This document shows, piece by piece, positions 11,905-24,400 of a stretch of DNA of 64,000 nucleotides. The stretch is from Chara braunii. Its lineage: Eukaryota > Streptophyta > Charophyceae > Charales > Characeae. The notes under the pieces are model-generated. The model saw only the letters and a list, made by a program, of their open reading frames with translations, searched no databases and was not told where the DNA came from. Made by a program: the position numbers and the translations under genes. The stretch's first letter is position 1; every line of letters starts with the position of its first letter. The DNA lies in NCBI GenBank assembly GCA_003427395.1, contig BFEA01000090.1, positions 1,991,304 through 2,055,303 on the forward strand, written 5' to 3'.

Positions 11905-12461
11905 ACCGAGTGCGCCAGCCATACCTCTCGCGAGCCCCTATGACAGGATAGGGCCTATGCGAGGCACGACTTACCTACACCTTACGGGAGCTGTCACCTC
12001 CCTTCGATGGGTGTATCCCCGCCGAGCTACCAGTCCACAGTACGAAAGCTAATCAGTTGCAATCGCAGAGGTGGACCAGCCAAGGGCGTTTCTCGTACGC
12101 TGTAGCATAGGGGGACTCGCGGTAGTCAACCTCTATCGGACCCGCACGCGAACCGGCATCTTGGGGGGCTGAGGTCCCAAGCGCAGTTCGTCGTCGGTCG
12201 ACTAGGACGCATCCCACGTACCACGCGCACATCACTTTATGAACACGAAAATAAAACACACACACACACACACACATACGAAACGACACAATACAAACAA
12301 CGCGACAACGCTCCTAGCCCCTCGGTAGCCAACCCATAACTTTCCAATGCGGAATTCGGATAGGTGTTGCGCGCGAAACTTAATATAAAACCGCGCGAAT
12401 GCAGGGCTAACTCATATCAACTCGCAATGCAGGCGTACGCAAGCAGTCACAATGATGGCGT

Positions 12462-12471
12462 ACTATATAGT
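12462..12471 (-). promoter_or_regulatory. Candidate LTR core promoter, palindromic TATA box (copy B)
   Basis: This is the same ACTATATAGT palindrome as in copy A, in the same context. Confidence 0.35.
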
Positions 12472-13529
12472 GCCCATAATCGTGCGGTCCTCGTTAATCT
12501 CGAGGGTTGCCTTCGACACTCAAGTGTCGGCTGACACGCGCCATGAGGGTTAATATCTCGACGCGGGACAACCGCCATGCGAGGTTGAAGACTACACACC
12601 CTCTTCTGCACTCTGTGCACAGTGGGTGGTACACAAGTCCATACCTGTGGTGGCAGTCGTTTCCTGCGGCCTTGGGGATAAGTTTCACTCCAGGCCTGGA
12701 CAAAAGTCAAGGGGTTTGACTTTGACGGCTGTCACGGACTACAGCGTCCAACTATAAAAATTAATAAGCAAAATCATCAAATAATTTGAAATAAATAAAT
12801 AAACATCCCACCACATATATATCAAATCAGATATCGAGATAACAACAAAAGAAAAGGGAGCGTAGACCCATCAGTTTTGCAGATCGTGCGACACATGGTT
12901 GTCATTCTCACTGCCTCCAAAGTATGGCTCATGTACCAAGCGCCCAAATACTAACCTGCATAAAACACAGGCACACACAATAGTCACATTGCCATACACC
13001 AATGTGGTCAACTTTACTGTTCCCTGCAACTCACGCCACGCCTCAAACACTCAAGCCCCAGTTATAGTCAAAATCTCCATAATTCTCACAAGTTCTTTAT
13101 AATGGCCATTTAAACGAAGTTTGGTTAAAACCCTCAAAGAAACATATCAAATCACAGGGCTAAGGCAATCAAGTTGAGGTACAGGTGTAAGCAAAAATGT
13201 GTCGTGAGCCGACAAGTCGGCGATCAACCAACCGACCTGTTATTAGTGATAACAGAAGATGATCATCGTGTTATCAAGCTGGAACTAGTCCAAATCCTAA
13301 GTCAAACGATCAAAAGGACCTGTAACACAAGACAGGTCAATACCCCAGGCTAAGATCATAAGCCCCTGGAGAATAATCTCCATATCACACTTCCCCTCAA
13401 AATCTCGCCTGATAACTTAAGTGTAAGGCTACCGTTAAGCCAGCGCCCAAAGAAAGGTAGACTATGACATAATCTCCCCTATTCAGGGTGGATTGCCAGA
13501 ATCGCCACCTGTCAGAATATAATCTATCT

Positions 13530-14110
13530 CCTCTAAATCAAGAAAATTTCGGCAGCGCTTCCCGTAGTAAAAGTGTCTTTTCATAATTTATATAAGTCCA
13601 TATATGAAAGCAGAAATAATCTCTAACTCTGGAGAGTCAAAATTTGTCTAACTCCCTGAATTGGTAGAAATTTTGGCAGCATTCCCTTTAGAAAGGGAGA
13701 CTCCCCAGATTTATACTTAGTTAGATATGAACTCGAAAGACAGCTCGAATTCAACTTTCGACAGAATTTAACCAACTCCTTAATTTTGTAGAAATTTCGG
13801 TCGCACTCCGTCTAGAAAAGTGTTATTCCAAAATTTATAGAAGGCTAGGTCCAGAATTTGAAAGTAACTTTGACTTTCCAAAGTTCAATTTTGTCTAACT
13901 CCCTGAATTAGCAAAACTTTGGGCAGCACTCTCTTTAAAAAATGAGACATCCCAAATTTTAACTAAGTCAGATAAGAGAAAGACAAAGTCGAACTTTCGA
14001 CAAGTCAAAATCCAACTAACTTCTTGGATTTGTAGAAATTTCAGCAGCGCTTCCCGTAGAGAAAGTAGCTTGCCAATATTTATACAAAGCCAAATGTAAG
14101 AAAAAATCTC
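13530..14110 (-). repeat. Five-unit, about 123-bp tandem array (copy B)
   Basis: TTTCGGCAGC-type motifs recur at about 13547, 13671, 13794, 13916 and 14038, matching the copy A array unit for unit. Confidence 0.75.
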
Positions 14111-14378
14111 AGAAAATGCAAGAATTGATCTAAGTAAAAAAAAGGTTACTACAGAAAATGAAGGAATTGACACTAACTCCCTATAGTTCTAGCACGTGGC
14201 GAGCAACTAAAGCGACTGCCTATAATACTGAAACCCAAACAAACTAGTCATCTCACTCAGTCACATGCAAACCAAACCACAAAGGTAAGTACTCTCACCA
14301 TCCCAAGTTCTTTCTATAAGATAGTTTATGAACCTTCTAAGTTTTTAGATCCTTGTACCCATCTTACATAAGGCATAG

Positions 14379-15004
14379 AGTTGGACCATTCACCGTAGAA
14401 ACAATGCCCAACTTGCCTTTAAGATATACACGAACAGGTTGCACAACTACTTCTCTCTTCTTTTGGGCATATGACTTAGGTCATTCATAGTAGAAACAAT
14501 GCTTAGCCGCCATGAACTGTTTAATAACCAAAATTTAATAATTTTTCTGACTTTGTCTTCAAAAGAAAGACAAATAGGGGCAGCGGATTGGACCATTCAC
14601 AGTAGAAACAATGTTCAACTTGCCCTGGTTACTTCCATTTATACTTTATATTTTTTTCCTTTTTCTTATTAACGATATGACTTAGCGCTGGACCATTCAC
14701 CGTAAAAACAATGTCCAGCTGCCAATTCATATGCAAATATACATAAAGTACTTTCCTTTATAATCAGTTTAGTTTATATGCGCGGTTTTCAGGCTAAACC
14801 ATTCACAGTAGAAACAATGCTCAGCCTTAGACCAGAAACCCTCCATCAGAATAAAACAAGAATTTAAACCCCTTTCATCAGGCAAAACCTCAGAAATAAG
14901 CAAAGCAACCAGGTCATTCACCATGGAAATAATGCCTGGTCCTTCAGAAACCGACCAAATAAACATAGCCCTGAGCCATTCACAGTAGAAACAATGCTCA
15001 GGCT
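14379..15004 (-). repeat. Seven-hairpin array with conserved apical loop (copy B)
   Basis: The counterpart of 2041-2665. Hairpins lie at 14379-14413, 14477-14505, 14588-14618, 14687-14719, 14791-14827, 14908-14940 and 14967-15004. Hairpin 4 here has stem GCTGGAC/GTCCAGC, whereas copy A has GCTAGGC/GCCCAGC, which is a paired G-C to A-T change plus a mismatch repaired to G-C. Confidence 0.8.
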
Positions 15005-15264
15005 TTGGTTGACCCGGTAAAACGCATGCAGTCTACCTTCCTCCCATCTTCCCCCAGTTTATCCCTTTGTCTGCTTTCATCCAAAATAAAGAAGAAACTT
15101 AGCCTTCACTCTCACACGTTCCTTCCATTCAGTATGATTGGGTCCTGAAGAGAAAGCAACGACCATAGGGACAACCTCATGCATACAACAATCATACGAC
15201 AGGAGGATAAACAAACATGGGTGGTAGTAGGTTGTACAGATGGAAATGGTTTACCTAACGATTC

Positions 15265-15298
15265 CCTGACTCCAGAACTCCTCCTTAGTTCCGGCAGG
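15265..15298 (-). other. Conserved hairpin downstream of array (copy B)
   Basis: Homologous to 2926-2959. The outer stem is CCTGAC/GGCAGG with one mismatch; the inner AACT pairs with AGTT. Confidence 0.6.
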
Positions 15299-15724
15299 GC
15301 TCTCGCAATCGGTGGGTGGACTCCCCACAGAGTCTTGACGCGGACCTACGGGTTGCAATCCCGCCTGCCTCCTTCCTCTCAGAACGGGACCAGACTTAGA
15401 GTAAGAAGGGCAGACGGAGAAGTATTGAGTCTCTCAGATCCAGGAGGGGTGCTCTCAAGCTCACTGGAGAGGGCCTTGTAATCTTTTAGCTCCTGAGGGC
15501 CCCGCAATGGCAGCCAATATAATAGCTCAGTCAACTCTTGAAGCCAAACTGCTAAACCAAACTCCCCTGACAAACTCCCGAATCGCAGGAATAACCCCTT
15601 TGTTACTACTTCCTCTATGCTGCAGCAACCTCTCTCCCTGTCCGGTCACTCCTCCTTACCTCACACCTTCGTCCCCTGTGGCGCGGCTGCAATCACACGG
15701 TTCTAAGCAACCGTCGTACTCACG

Positions 15725-16049
15725 GTATCGTCAGCAGCGACAACGACGATCAGGCTCTGCGATCAGGCTCTACGACGACAGCCTCTGCCCACAGGCTCGC
15801 ACACGGCTGGGGGCTACAANNNNNNNNNNNNNNNNNNNNNNNNNNNNNNNNNNNNNNNNNNNNNNNNNNNNNNNNNNNNNNNNNNNNNNNNNNNNNNNNN
15901 NNNNNNNNNNNNNNNNNNNNNNNNNNNNNNNNNNNNNNNNNNNNNNNNNNNNNNGTATCGTCAGCAGCGACAACGACGATCAGGCTCTGCGATCAGGCTC
16001 TACGACGACAGCCTCTGCCCACAGGCTCGCACACGGCTGGGGGCTACAA
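15725..16049. other. 135-N gap flanked by identical 95-bp ends
   Basis: Bases 15725-15819 and 15955-16049 are identical and bracket a run of 135 N (15820-15954). Copy A has this segment once. The gap is probably two overlapping contig ends that were not merged. Confidence 0.85.
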
Positions 16050-16437
16050 CATCACCCTCCCTGCGGTTAACAACATTCTCTGCACAGCTAACAAGGGCGG
16101 CAGCAGGTTGTGCGCAGTAGTGTGCAACAGCCATCACGTAGTGAAAAGCAACAGCGTGCGGCACTCAGTAGTGGCCTACGGCGATAGCCTCCACACATTC
16201 AATTAGTAGCCGCGGCCTGTTCTCGCTCGGTCAACGGACACAGCAGTCCGCACCAGCCGTAGTACCCAACAGTCTCGCCTATAAACAACACAGACGTCCC
16301 CAGCCGAGTGACCCTTATCTCGATATGCCCGGCTCAATGGGTGGCAGCCTCTCCAGTCGAGTGGCCCCTATCTCGATATGCCCGGCTCGATGGGTGGCAA
16401 CCTCTAGATCTCGCCTCTTCCTCTGCCTAAGTCAATG

Positions 16438-16439
<2 letters not shown>

Positions 16440-16470
<31 letters not shown>
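16440..16470. repeat. (CT)n microsatellite
   Basis: A short CT run at the position equivalent to 3893-3952 in copy A. Confidence 0.9.
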
Positions 16471-16472
<2 letters not shown>

Positions 16473-17710
16473 TGGCGCTGGCCACTCCTAGCATGCCATC
16501 CGAGACTGCCCCCGTCTCAGCTGTCTCAATCTGTCTCGCTGCCGCCCCCTTGGCGCATCGTTCTCCCTTGCTTGAACGCGTTGTGCTGGCTGAGGTGTAA
16601 TATAGCTGACTACTCATTCTCCTCTCCCACATCCGTACCAATGTCGCCCCCGTACCAATGCCGGTTCCAAAGAAACGCTTTAATTTACCGCCGCCTGCAC
16701 TGTTATTATACCGCTCGGTGTCGAGTGTCGTACCGTGCAACAATGAGTTGTAATAATACCGAGCCTGTCCCGAACCAGAGTACCGTGCCCGAATCGACCC
16801 AGCGGTAACACCCAAGCAATGAAGCCCAATCAAAATAGCACCGGTGGTAATCCCACTCCAGGCATCTATCCCGCACTCACTCACAACACCCGGATTGGAA
16901 CAATGTGGCGCTTAAGCAAATCAGGTAAGTTTAGCAAGTCAAGCGGTAATCTCGATTATCGGAAAATTGAGAGAGTTGTTAGAATCAGGGTAAATAAATG
17001 ATTCNGNATTAAAANCCCTCGCGAATAACTAAGTAAAATCGTGGGTTTCCTCCTCGTTTTATTATTTTTAATTATTTTCCTTATTTCTTAGTTCCATTAT
17101 CGATAATAACAAAAATAGAAGCAATCTTGTCAAAAATAAATTCCGATGGAGTTCAGTTAAATAACGAAAATTCTTTGTTTTCTTTTTCTTTTATCGCCTT
17201 TGATCCCTCTTTCTTATTTTTCACTCTATTGTCAGAAAGTCCAATAATTGAGGGCGGTCCCATTAAAAATCAAATATCAAAGATTTTGAATAAATTAATG
17301 AATATTCCGTTTTTCTCTTTTCTTGTTTTGTTTTTAATTCATGTTTTCTTTTTTAATTTTGATACCAAAATTGATGATATCCGAGGCCCCACTTCTGCGT
17401 CAGTTGTGGAGCGTAAAAGAACCACGCCCAAGCCCATCTCCATCTTGCTGTTCAGCAGGCGTCCGTCCCGGAAACAAGCTAAAGACGGCGGTATTGAGAT
17501 AGACGCCGCCGCGGTAAGGTAGTCCTTCTTATCAATTTCGAGAGCTAGTCTCAACGGTCGTCATATCTAATCTTAGGGGTACTCGGGGTGCCCCTAAATT
17601 TTGCTGCATGGTCAAACCTGAGTACCGTCATTGCACGGACTTGTCTTTGAGGCTAAGTTCCTAAACCGTGGATTTCAAGCGGCGCACTGCTTGTGGCCGC
17701 CTGACAACGG
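16471..17710. other. LTR module specific to copy B; no recognisable gene
   Basis: It occupies the place of 3953-5790 in copy A but does not align with it. It contains an AT-rich half (16940-17380) and a hairpin TTAGGGG...CCCCTAA near 17570-17600. Ambiguous bases occur near 17005-17015. No protein family is recognised in its frames. Confidence 0.5.
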
Positions 17711-18227
17711 TTTCATACGGTCCGCAACATGCCGTAGTACCGCGGTGGGCCTTGCCGTAGCGCCCCGGGCATAGTCCGCCACCTCGCTGGTCCCAACGGC
17801 CCGCTTACTCTCAACTTCTCACAGCAAACCGCGGGGGGCGGCCAGTACACCCGCCAATGGCCGCGCCACTGATATTCCTCTCTCGCCGTGGGCCAAAATA
17901 CCCACCATCCCTCCAAAGCACCGTACGCTTAAAGTCCTCGACTACTGTGACGACCATGGAGTCCGGCGTCACGTCCAGGCTGCGCAAAATGCCGGAGCTT
18001 ACATAAATTTAGTACAACAATTATTTGATATAAAATACAAACAGACGTCGTGCGTCCCGCTGGCCCGTGGCGCCGCGCACGCCTAGACAGCGCACAGCCG
18101 CGCCTCGCCGCCAATACCCCCCATGCCGCCACGCGCGCCTCTTACCCTGACAAAACCCCCTGCCTCCACTCGCGCGCACGCCGTCAGGCGGGCGACACCG
18201 CACTTGCGTGACTTGCAAAAACACGCC

Positions 18228-18249
18228 AAATACCCTTGTAAGGGTATTT
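18228..18249. other. LTR-terminal perfect hairpin (copy B)
   Basis: The same arms AAATACCCTT and AAGGGTATTT with a GT spacer as in copy A, eight bases from the LTR end. Confidence 0.8.
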
Positions 18250-18258
18250 GGTACGGCA

Positions 18259-20640
18259 GTGTTCTTTTCATTGTTCCTACCTGTTTGTTTCGGAAAACCG
18301 TTGAAAAACGAGAAGATATTTCCGAAAAAAAAAAGAGGGAGGAAAAAAAAAAGGAGTCTATGGAATGACGTGTGAGGGAGGTTGCACTGTTTGCAGCTGC
18401 ATTTGATATTGGGTCTGTGTTTCAACATACGAGGTACCCTTGGGGCACCACGATTTGACCTACCTCGTTGGCATGGCCAAAATGACGGGAGGAGGAGGTT
18501 TTTTTTTTTTTTTCCATTTTTTCCTTGCTGAGGGAAAACGAGGCTGTTAAGAAGCAGTAGAGGGGGAGTGTGTGTGTGCACCTTTTCACTGTCGAGGCCA
18601 TGTTCTAAAGTGGTTTGCAGCAAACCAGCTAGGGGGCTGGCTATGAGTTTGGCCAGGTTTAGAGGGAGATGCATTGTTGAGGTTGGGCCTCATCAATAAC
18701 AGATCAACAAGGGAGGGGCTGAATACAACCACCCCTTGGTGCACTTGCAGCAGAAAAGGAGCCAAATCCTTTTCCTGATAGATGGACCTAACCTTTTGAG
18801 TTGTGTAGGGTTGGTAGATGCCCTTGATCTCACTTTAGAGATCAAGGGTTCAGACTGAGCCCGAATTTCTAGCTTAGGGTTCAGGCTGCTGTCACCACCT
18901 CCCTCAACTATATAAGCAGCTTATTGCCTCCCGCTGCCTTATTTGCTGGGAAGCAAACGCTGCATCTGCTGACTGGAGAGGCTGTAGGAGTATGAGAAGA
19001 AGAGAGGTGTTGTGGGAAATGGTGGTCTGCAAGTGTTGGGGGAAAAGGTGCTCTGCAAGTGAGGGGGGGATGTTGTTGGGATAAGTGGTGGTCTGCAAGC
19101 TAAGTGAAGGAGAGTTGGTGTTGGAGTGGAAAGTGGTCTACATAGTGGAGAGAGGTGCTGGCCAACTCCATAGTGGACTGCGTGGTGAACAGGGGGAAGT
19201 GCTGCCGAAACTTTGGGTGATCGACAAGGTGTGTGAAGCTGATGAAGGAGGTAGCTATGGTGGATGTGTGGGTGATCAGCAAGTAAGTGAGAGTGGTGGT
19301 GAAAGGAGGACACTCCATGACTTTAGTCGGACACTCCACACCATGGTCGGACGTCAACGGACATAGCTATAAGCTTGGTGACCGGATACCCACGACGTCG
19401 GCGGTCATAGCCAGGTGCGACTTGCTGGCGAAAGTTTGTTGTTGCAATAAGGATTGGAACATAAGCTGGAGGTGGCCGGCAACCGTTGATGTGAACTCGG
19501 TGGCCATAACCAAACGAAGGAAGCGACATTTTTTTTTTATCACAACAAAGAGAGTTGTAAAGATTGTTTGAACGTTAGTTATTCAAGGTCAGTGGGCGAC
19601 TCGAGTTTCTTTTTCCCCTTCACCCCGCTTGCTCTCACACTTTGTATGACCCTTCATTTTTTTTTCTAACGTTCAAAAGGAAAGAGCAAGGGTAGTGAGG
19701 GTTGTGTGTGACCATGGTTATAAGATATAGATGGAAAACCTGACTGCATGTAGGGATTGTTTTTTTTTTTTTTTTCCCTCTCCGGACTTGTGATGACTAT
19801 GGTGTGTGCGGTTATGTGGAGAATGAAAAGCATGTTTTGAAAAATCGAGAACAAACTGTTTGGATGAGTTTTTTTTTTTTTTTTTTTTTCCTGAACTTCA
19901 TCCAACGTGTGGCGTTTGAACTAAGAAAGAATTAGAGGCACGAGAAGAAGGGAGTCTTCAAAGAACCTAGTCCTTGCTCTGAAAGCAAACATTCTATTTC
20001 GAATGCCTATCTCCTTTTTATATTCTCTCGTCATTTTTTTTAATTTTATTTTTGTCTTAGTTTCCAAGTCGTGCAGGAGAATGAGATGAACAGTCCACGT
20101 TGGGCTTGATAGTGTTTTATTATTTTTGATAATAGATCGATTTACGATTCAATTTCAATCCATTTTCCCGATTCAATCTAAGGTTTTAGTCCGTATGGGT
20201 GGAATTGTTTTTTTTGTTTTTCTTAACCCAAATTTTTATTAAATGGCGAATTAAAAAGGATAAAGTGCTTGAATTTGAAAGGTTGGACAATGGTTGAATC
20301 TTTGTCTGGATAAGGCAAGAAGTGTGAGTGCAGAGAATGTTTGAAATTGACCCCCTGCAGTGCGTGTTCTATCGATGTTGAATCTTTGGTGTGATTGCAA
20401 ACATGTTTTGTGAGTTGAAGTTTATATTTGACTTTGTTTACGATCATATGTAAATTTCGGAACGAGTCACGCTGTTGATCGTAAGAGTGATCGCCTCATG
20501 CCCTATGACCTCGTTATATGTATCTTTTGTGTATTCGTGCGATTTACCATAACCGTGTGTAAAGATCAAGCATACTTGTATTGAGAAAAAACAAAGATCC
20601 CTTTTTACCTTTTGCTTCTTATAATTTGTATAGGTGGGTG
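18259..20640. other. Flanking sequence, possible part of another LTR; no gene recognised
   Basis: It contains a plus-strand TATA-like CTATATAAGCAGC at about 18906-18918, GT-rich repeats of GGTGGTCTGCAAGT or GGTGCTCTGCAAGT type (about 19015-19135), and poly-T runs near 18499, 19760 and 19870. A TGTTGAGG at about 18676 would suit a plus-strand LTR start, but no matching end or partner was found. Antisense His/Pro/Ser-rich frames at 18904-19357 follow the GT-rich repeats and look non-coding. Confidence 0.3.
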
Positions 20641-21430
20641 TTAAGGTCCATGACGATTATCAAAGTTAAACCTTTTGACCTATTTCCAAACCTCCGAAGA
20701 TGGAGCCCCGTACCTCGGGTTAGAGGCGTTTGGACACCATAAAGTAGCGAAGCCTGCCTACCGCTCACCTGTGCAGGGTACAGAAAAGAGTAGGTCTCGC
20801 AATCGTACTTGCGATTGTCTAACAACGTGAGATCAACCTCTCAAAACGTGTGTCAGACGACAATTGAGTGTCGAATGCAACCCTTAAAGTCATTGAGGGT
20901 TGCTTGATTATGGGTAGCACATAGTACGCCATTATTGTGACTGCTTGCGCATTCATGCACGGCTAGTCGATATGACAAGGCCTATGTCTCCACGATATTT
21001 ATTCAGAATCGTAGGCGTATCTTTCGTTTATTTTGTTGTCAAAACATTATGGGTCGGATATAAAAAGGGATTAGTCGTAATTTACGTGTGAAATGGAGTT
21101 TTATTTTGGCGAGGTGTATCACGTGGTTAGACAAACCATCCTAGCCAACGGCGTTGAGTCGCTTGGGACATCAACCCCCAGAGCGTATGAGGCCGATTAA
21201 GGTGTTCGACCATGCTCGCCCTCTACATTACAGCGGACAAGAAATGCCCTCGGTTGGACCACCTTTACGATTTCACTCGAGCAACTTTCACGTGTGGTTC
21301 GGTAGCTCAACGGGGATACACCTGTCTAATGGTGGTGACAACCCTTTGGGGAGAGGTAAGTTATGCCTCACGTGACCCCTATTATGTAGTAGGGGGTTCG
21401 CAGGAGATGTGACTGGTGCACTCGGTCACC
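20640..21430 (+). repeat. LTR copy F (inverted, truncated)
   Basis: The reverse complement of this stretch aligns with the R/U5 side of the long LTR: GTGTCAGACGACA at about 20850, TAGTACGCCATTATTGTGAC at about 20927, then GGTAGCTCAACGGGGATACA at about 21301. It is truncated at the left, so the arrays are missing. It faces copy C head to head. Confidence 0.65.
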
Positions 21431-21469
21431 GCGGCGAGAGCTCCACTGTGAAGAAAGTCCTGCAAAATT

Positions 21470-24400
21470 CCGTATGACATGACCGAGAGGGTCCCCCTGC
21501 GAGATTAATGCGTTCGACAACGCAATCCTATACCGGTCGACTAGGACAGTTAGTCTAACCACACGATACACTTCACAAAAATAAATCCAACCTTCATTCA
21601 TAAATCCCACCTGGTCCCTTATTCGCTTTCGACCCATAACCTTTCGATGACAGAATAAGTGGTGACGTGCGCGAGTCTCTGAATAAATAGCACGATGATG
21701 CGATCTTTATCATATCGACTAGCCGTGCATGAATATGCAAGTAGTCGCAATGATGACATACTATGTGGTACCCATAGCCACGCAGTCCTCAATGATTTCA
21801 AGGGTTGTTTTCGACACTAAAGCGTTGGCTGACACGCGTCTTGAGGGGGTAATCTCATGACAATAGACAATTGCGAAGGCGATTGCGAGTCCTACCCTCT
21901 TCTAAAGACTGCTAAGAGGAGCGATAGTAAGACTGCTAAGAGGAGTGGAGGCGTGGAGCAGGTCAAAGGGTTTGACTTTAACAGCCACCACGCACCTCAA
22001 CGTCCAACTATAAAACTTAATAAGCAAAAGTTAAAAAATTTTCATCAGTAAATAAAAACCAGTAAATATTTTCATATCCACACATCATTCGCAACTAGAG
22101 AAAGACTAAAAGGGGTTAGGGATAGCTCATCAGATATGCAGATCGTGCAACCTGTAGTTATCATTCTCACTTCCTCCCAGATGCGACTTGTGCATCAAGC
22201 TTCAAACACTAACTTACATAAAGCTTATACCACATAAAAAGTCACATTGCCATACACCAATGTGATCAACTTTACCATTCTCTGCAACTCAATCCACACC
22301 TTACACAATCAAGCCCCAACCATTGTCCAACTTAAAAAAAAAAACATCTAGTTTTTTTAAAATGGTCATTAAAAGAAGTTTGGGTAAATACCCTCAAAGA
22401 AACATATAAGAATCATGCGGCTAAGGCTTTAAGTTGAGTTACAGGTGTAAGTAAAGTGGTGTCGTGAACTGATCTGTTATCAAAAGATAACAAAATTTTA
22501 CCATTGTAGGATCAGTCTAAAGGTAGTAAAACCTCAAATCAAACCGAATGAAAATGATTTGCACCACAACATAAGTCAGCGTTCAGGCTATGTTTGAATG
22601 ATTGTAAAATAATTATATCATCCTACCGTATTTCTGACACTTATACGAGAGTATCAAGAATTTCGGCAACACTTTCCATATAAAAGTACTATAAAAAAAC
22701 TTATACTAATCCGAATTCGAAGTCGGATAAATTCTAAAATTTTTCAAAGGTAAAATTGTTTAACTCCTTAGATTAGTAAACAATTGGGCTACATCCCCTT
22801 TAGATAAGCTAGTTTCTTAAATTTCTACTGACTTAAAAATATGAAGTAGAAAAAAACTTCTTTATATAAAAAAATACGTCGAACTTTTCGAATTAGTAAA
22901 AAATCATGCATCACCTCCTTTAAAAAAAGTAGTTTGACAAATTTATACTAATAAAAAAACAAGTTAGACTATTCTAATATGTAAAACTTGAAAACTCATA
23001 TAATTCCTTAGATCTTATACAAATTTAGGCAACATCTTCCTTAAATTGAAGTGATATCACAATTTGCACAAGTCTACGTCTTAAGGAGGAAGTATGCATA
23101 AATCAAAACTAACTTCTGTCACTCAAGCAACATGGCGAGCACTAAAGCAACTACCTCTCAAAGATCATACTTAAAATAAACTGAACGCATACTCAACCAT
23201 ATAAAAGTTCATATCACGATGGATGAGTACTCTCACCGAAGTCTCATGTTGTGTTTCTCAAAAACAATTTGTTATCTCTCAGTTAGATAAACTTCAATAC
23301 CCTAACTCACTTTAGGATTTAAAATACTTGACCATTCAACTTAGAAACGACGTTTAGTCTCGCCTTAATTATAAACAAAAAACATAGGACACAGTAATAT
23401 TTTTCTTTTCATTGGGCATATGACCAAGTCATTCAACTTATAAACTCTACTTAGCCGACTTTTACCATTTAATAATTCAACTTTAAAATACTTATCTGCT
23501 ATTTTGATGTCCAACAAGGCATAAGGCTGAGTCATTCAACTTAGAAACAATGCTCAACCTGCCTAAGTTACCTTTTTTATATTCTTAATTTCATACCCCC
23601 TTCTTTAGTGATATGGTATTCAAAGATCATTCAACTGAGAAACCCCGTCTGACTAGCTTATTTTCATAAAATATAAAATATATAATATAAAAAGAACTAT
23701 TATCAGATTCTCATTTTATGCATGACTTTTTCGACAAAGTCATTCAACTTATAAACAATACTTAGTCTCAGTCTAGGTCCCCTCAGAAAGAAAATACAGA
23801 AAGAGTTAGTGTTTCAACTTCGAAACAGTACAAAACCCTTACCTTTATAACTTCAACAAAAACAAGGACCCCTGGGCCATTCAACTTAGAAAGATGTACA
23901 GTTTCTGTTCAAAAACCTCTTAAAAATCATATAGATCATGCCATTCAACTTGGAAATCATGCTTGGCCTAAAAAACAACTCATCCATGCAATAAAAACAA
24001 ATTCACAACAAAAACGAAAAACTTTTCCAGAATTAAATATTCATTCTATAGTAAAATTACAATCTAAATTTTAAATTTTTATTCCATCTTTAAAAATATC
24101 ATTTCAATTTTAAAATTTTTCATCTTACTTCCAAACTTTCATTCCAAGAATAGGGTATGCCTTCTTATTTGGACTGCATGGTAGAGATGGAATGAAAGTC
24201 TGGATAAGTTTATGAAATATTTTAATTGGACTGTAATTCTAAGTAAGGATTTTCAGTCATAAATAAGTTAATCCAATCTAAATTAGAAGATATTTGTTGT
24301 AGTAGAATGAAAATTTAATTAAAACATTTCATAAACTCGTCCAGACTTTCATTCCATCTTGAACAAATAGTTGTACTTAGAAGGGAAATATCATATTTAG

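Larger units (their letters stand above)
1..18258 (-). mobile_element. Very long-LTR, gag-only Ty3/gypsy-like retrotransposon (left end outside window)
   Basis: Two direct repeats offset by 12340 bp (A, 1-6343; B, about 11905-18258) flank a region whose only recognisable coding trace is a minus-strand gag. Read on the minus strand, both repeats begin TGTCGTACC or TGCCGTACC, the TG start expected of an LTR, so B is the 5' LTR and A the 3' LTR. The sequence just inside A (6344-6380) resembles that just inside copy G (52085-52118), while the sequence beyond B does not, as expected for an internal 3' end versus host flank. No RT, RNase H or integrase is visible between the repeats. This resembles non-autonomous TR-GAG or LARD-type elements. 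A tandem duplication is the alternative, because the two repeats differ in one internal module. The left end and the target-site duplication cannot be tested here. Confidence 0.6.
11905..18258 (-). repeat. LTR copy B (5' LTR)
   Basis: This is the full-length copy of the long repeat, ending at CA 18257-18258 (TG on the minus strand). Its left part (about 11905-12340) is shared with copies C2 (28608), D (34275), E (41445) and, inverted, F (21420), by the pattern TATGACAGGATAGG, then GAGCTAC, then GCAATCGCAGAGGT. It contains the same arrays as copy A, a (CA)n run at 12258-12275, a 135-base gap, and a module at 16470-17710 not present in A. The left boundary is the point where similarity between copies fades, so it is approximate. 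Confidence 0.65.

Noticed and set aside
18021-18674. 217-residue minus frame
   Set aside because: It crosses the LTR B end into flanking sequence, is GC- and poly-T-driven, and has no recognisable domain.
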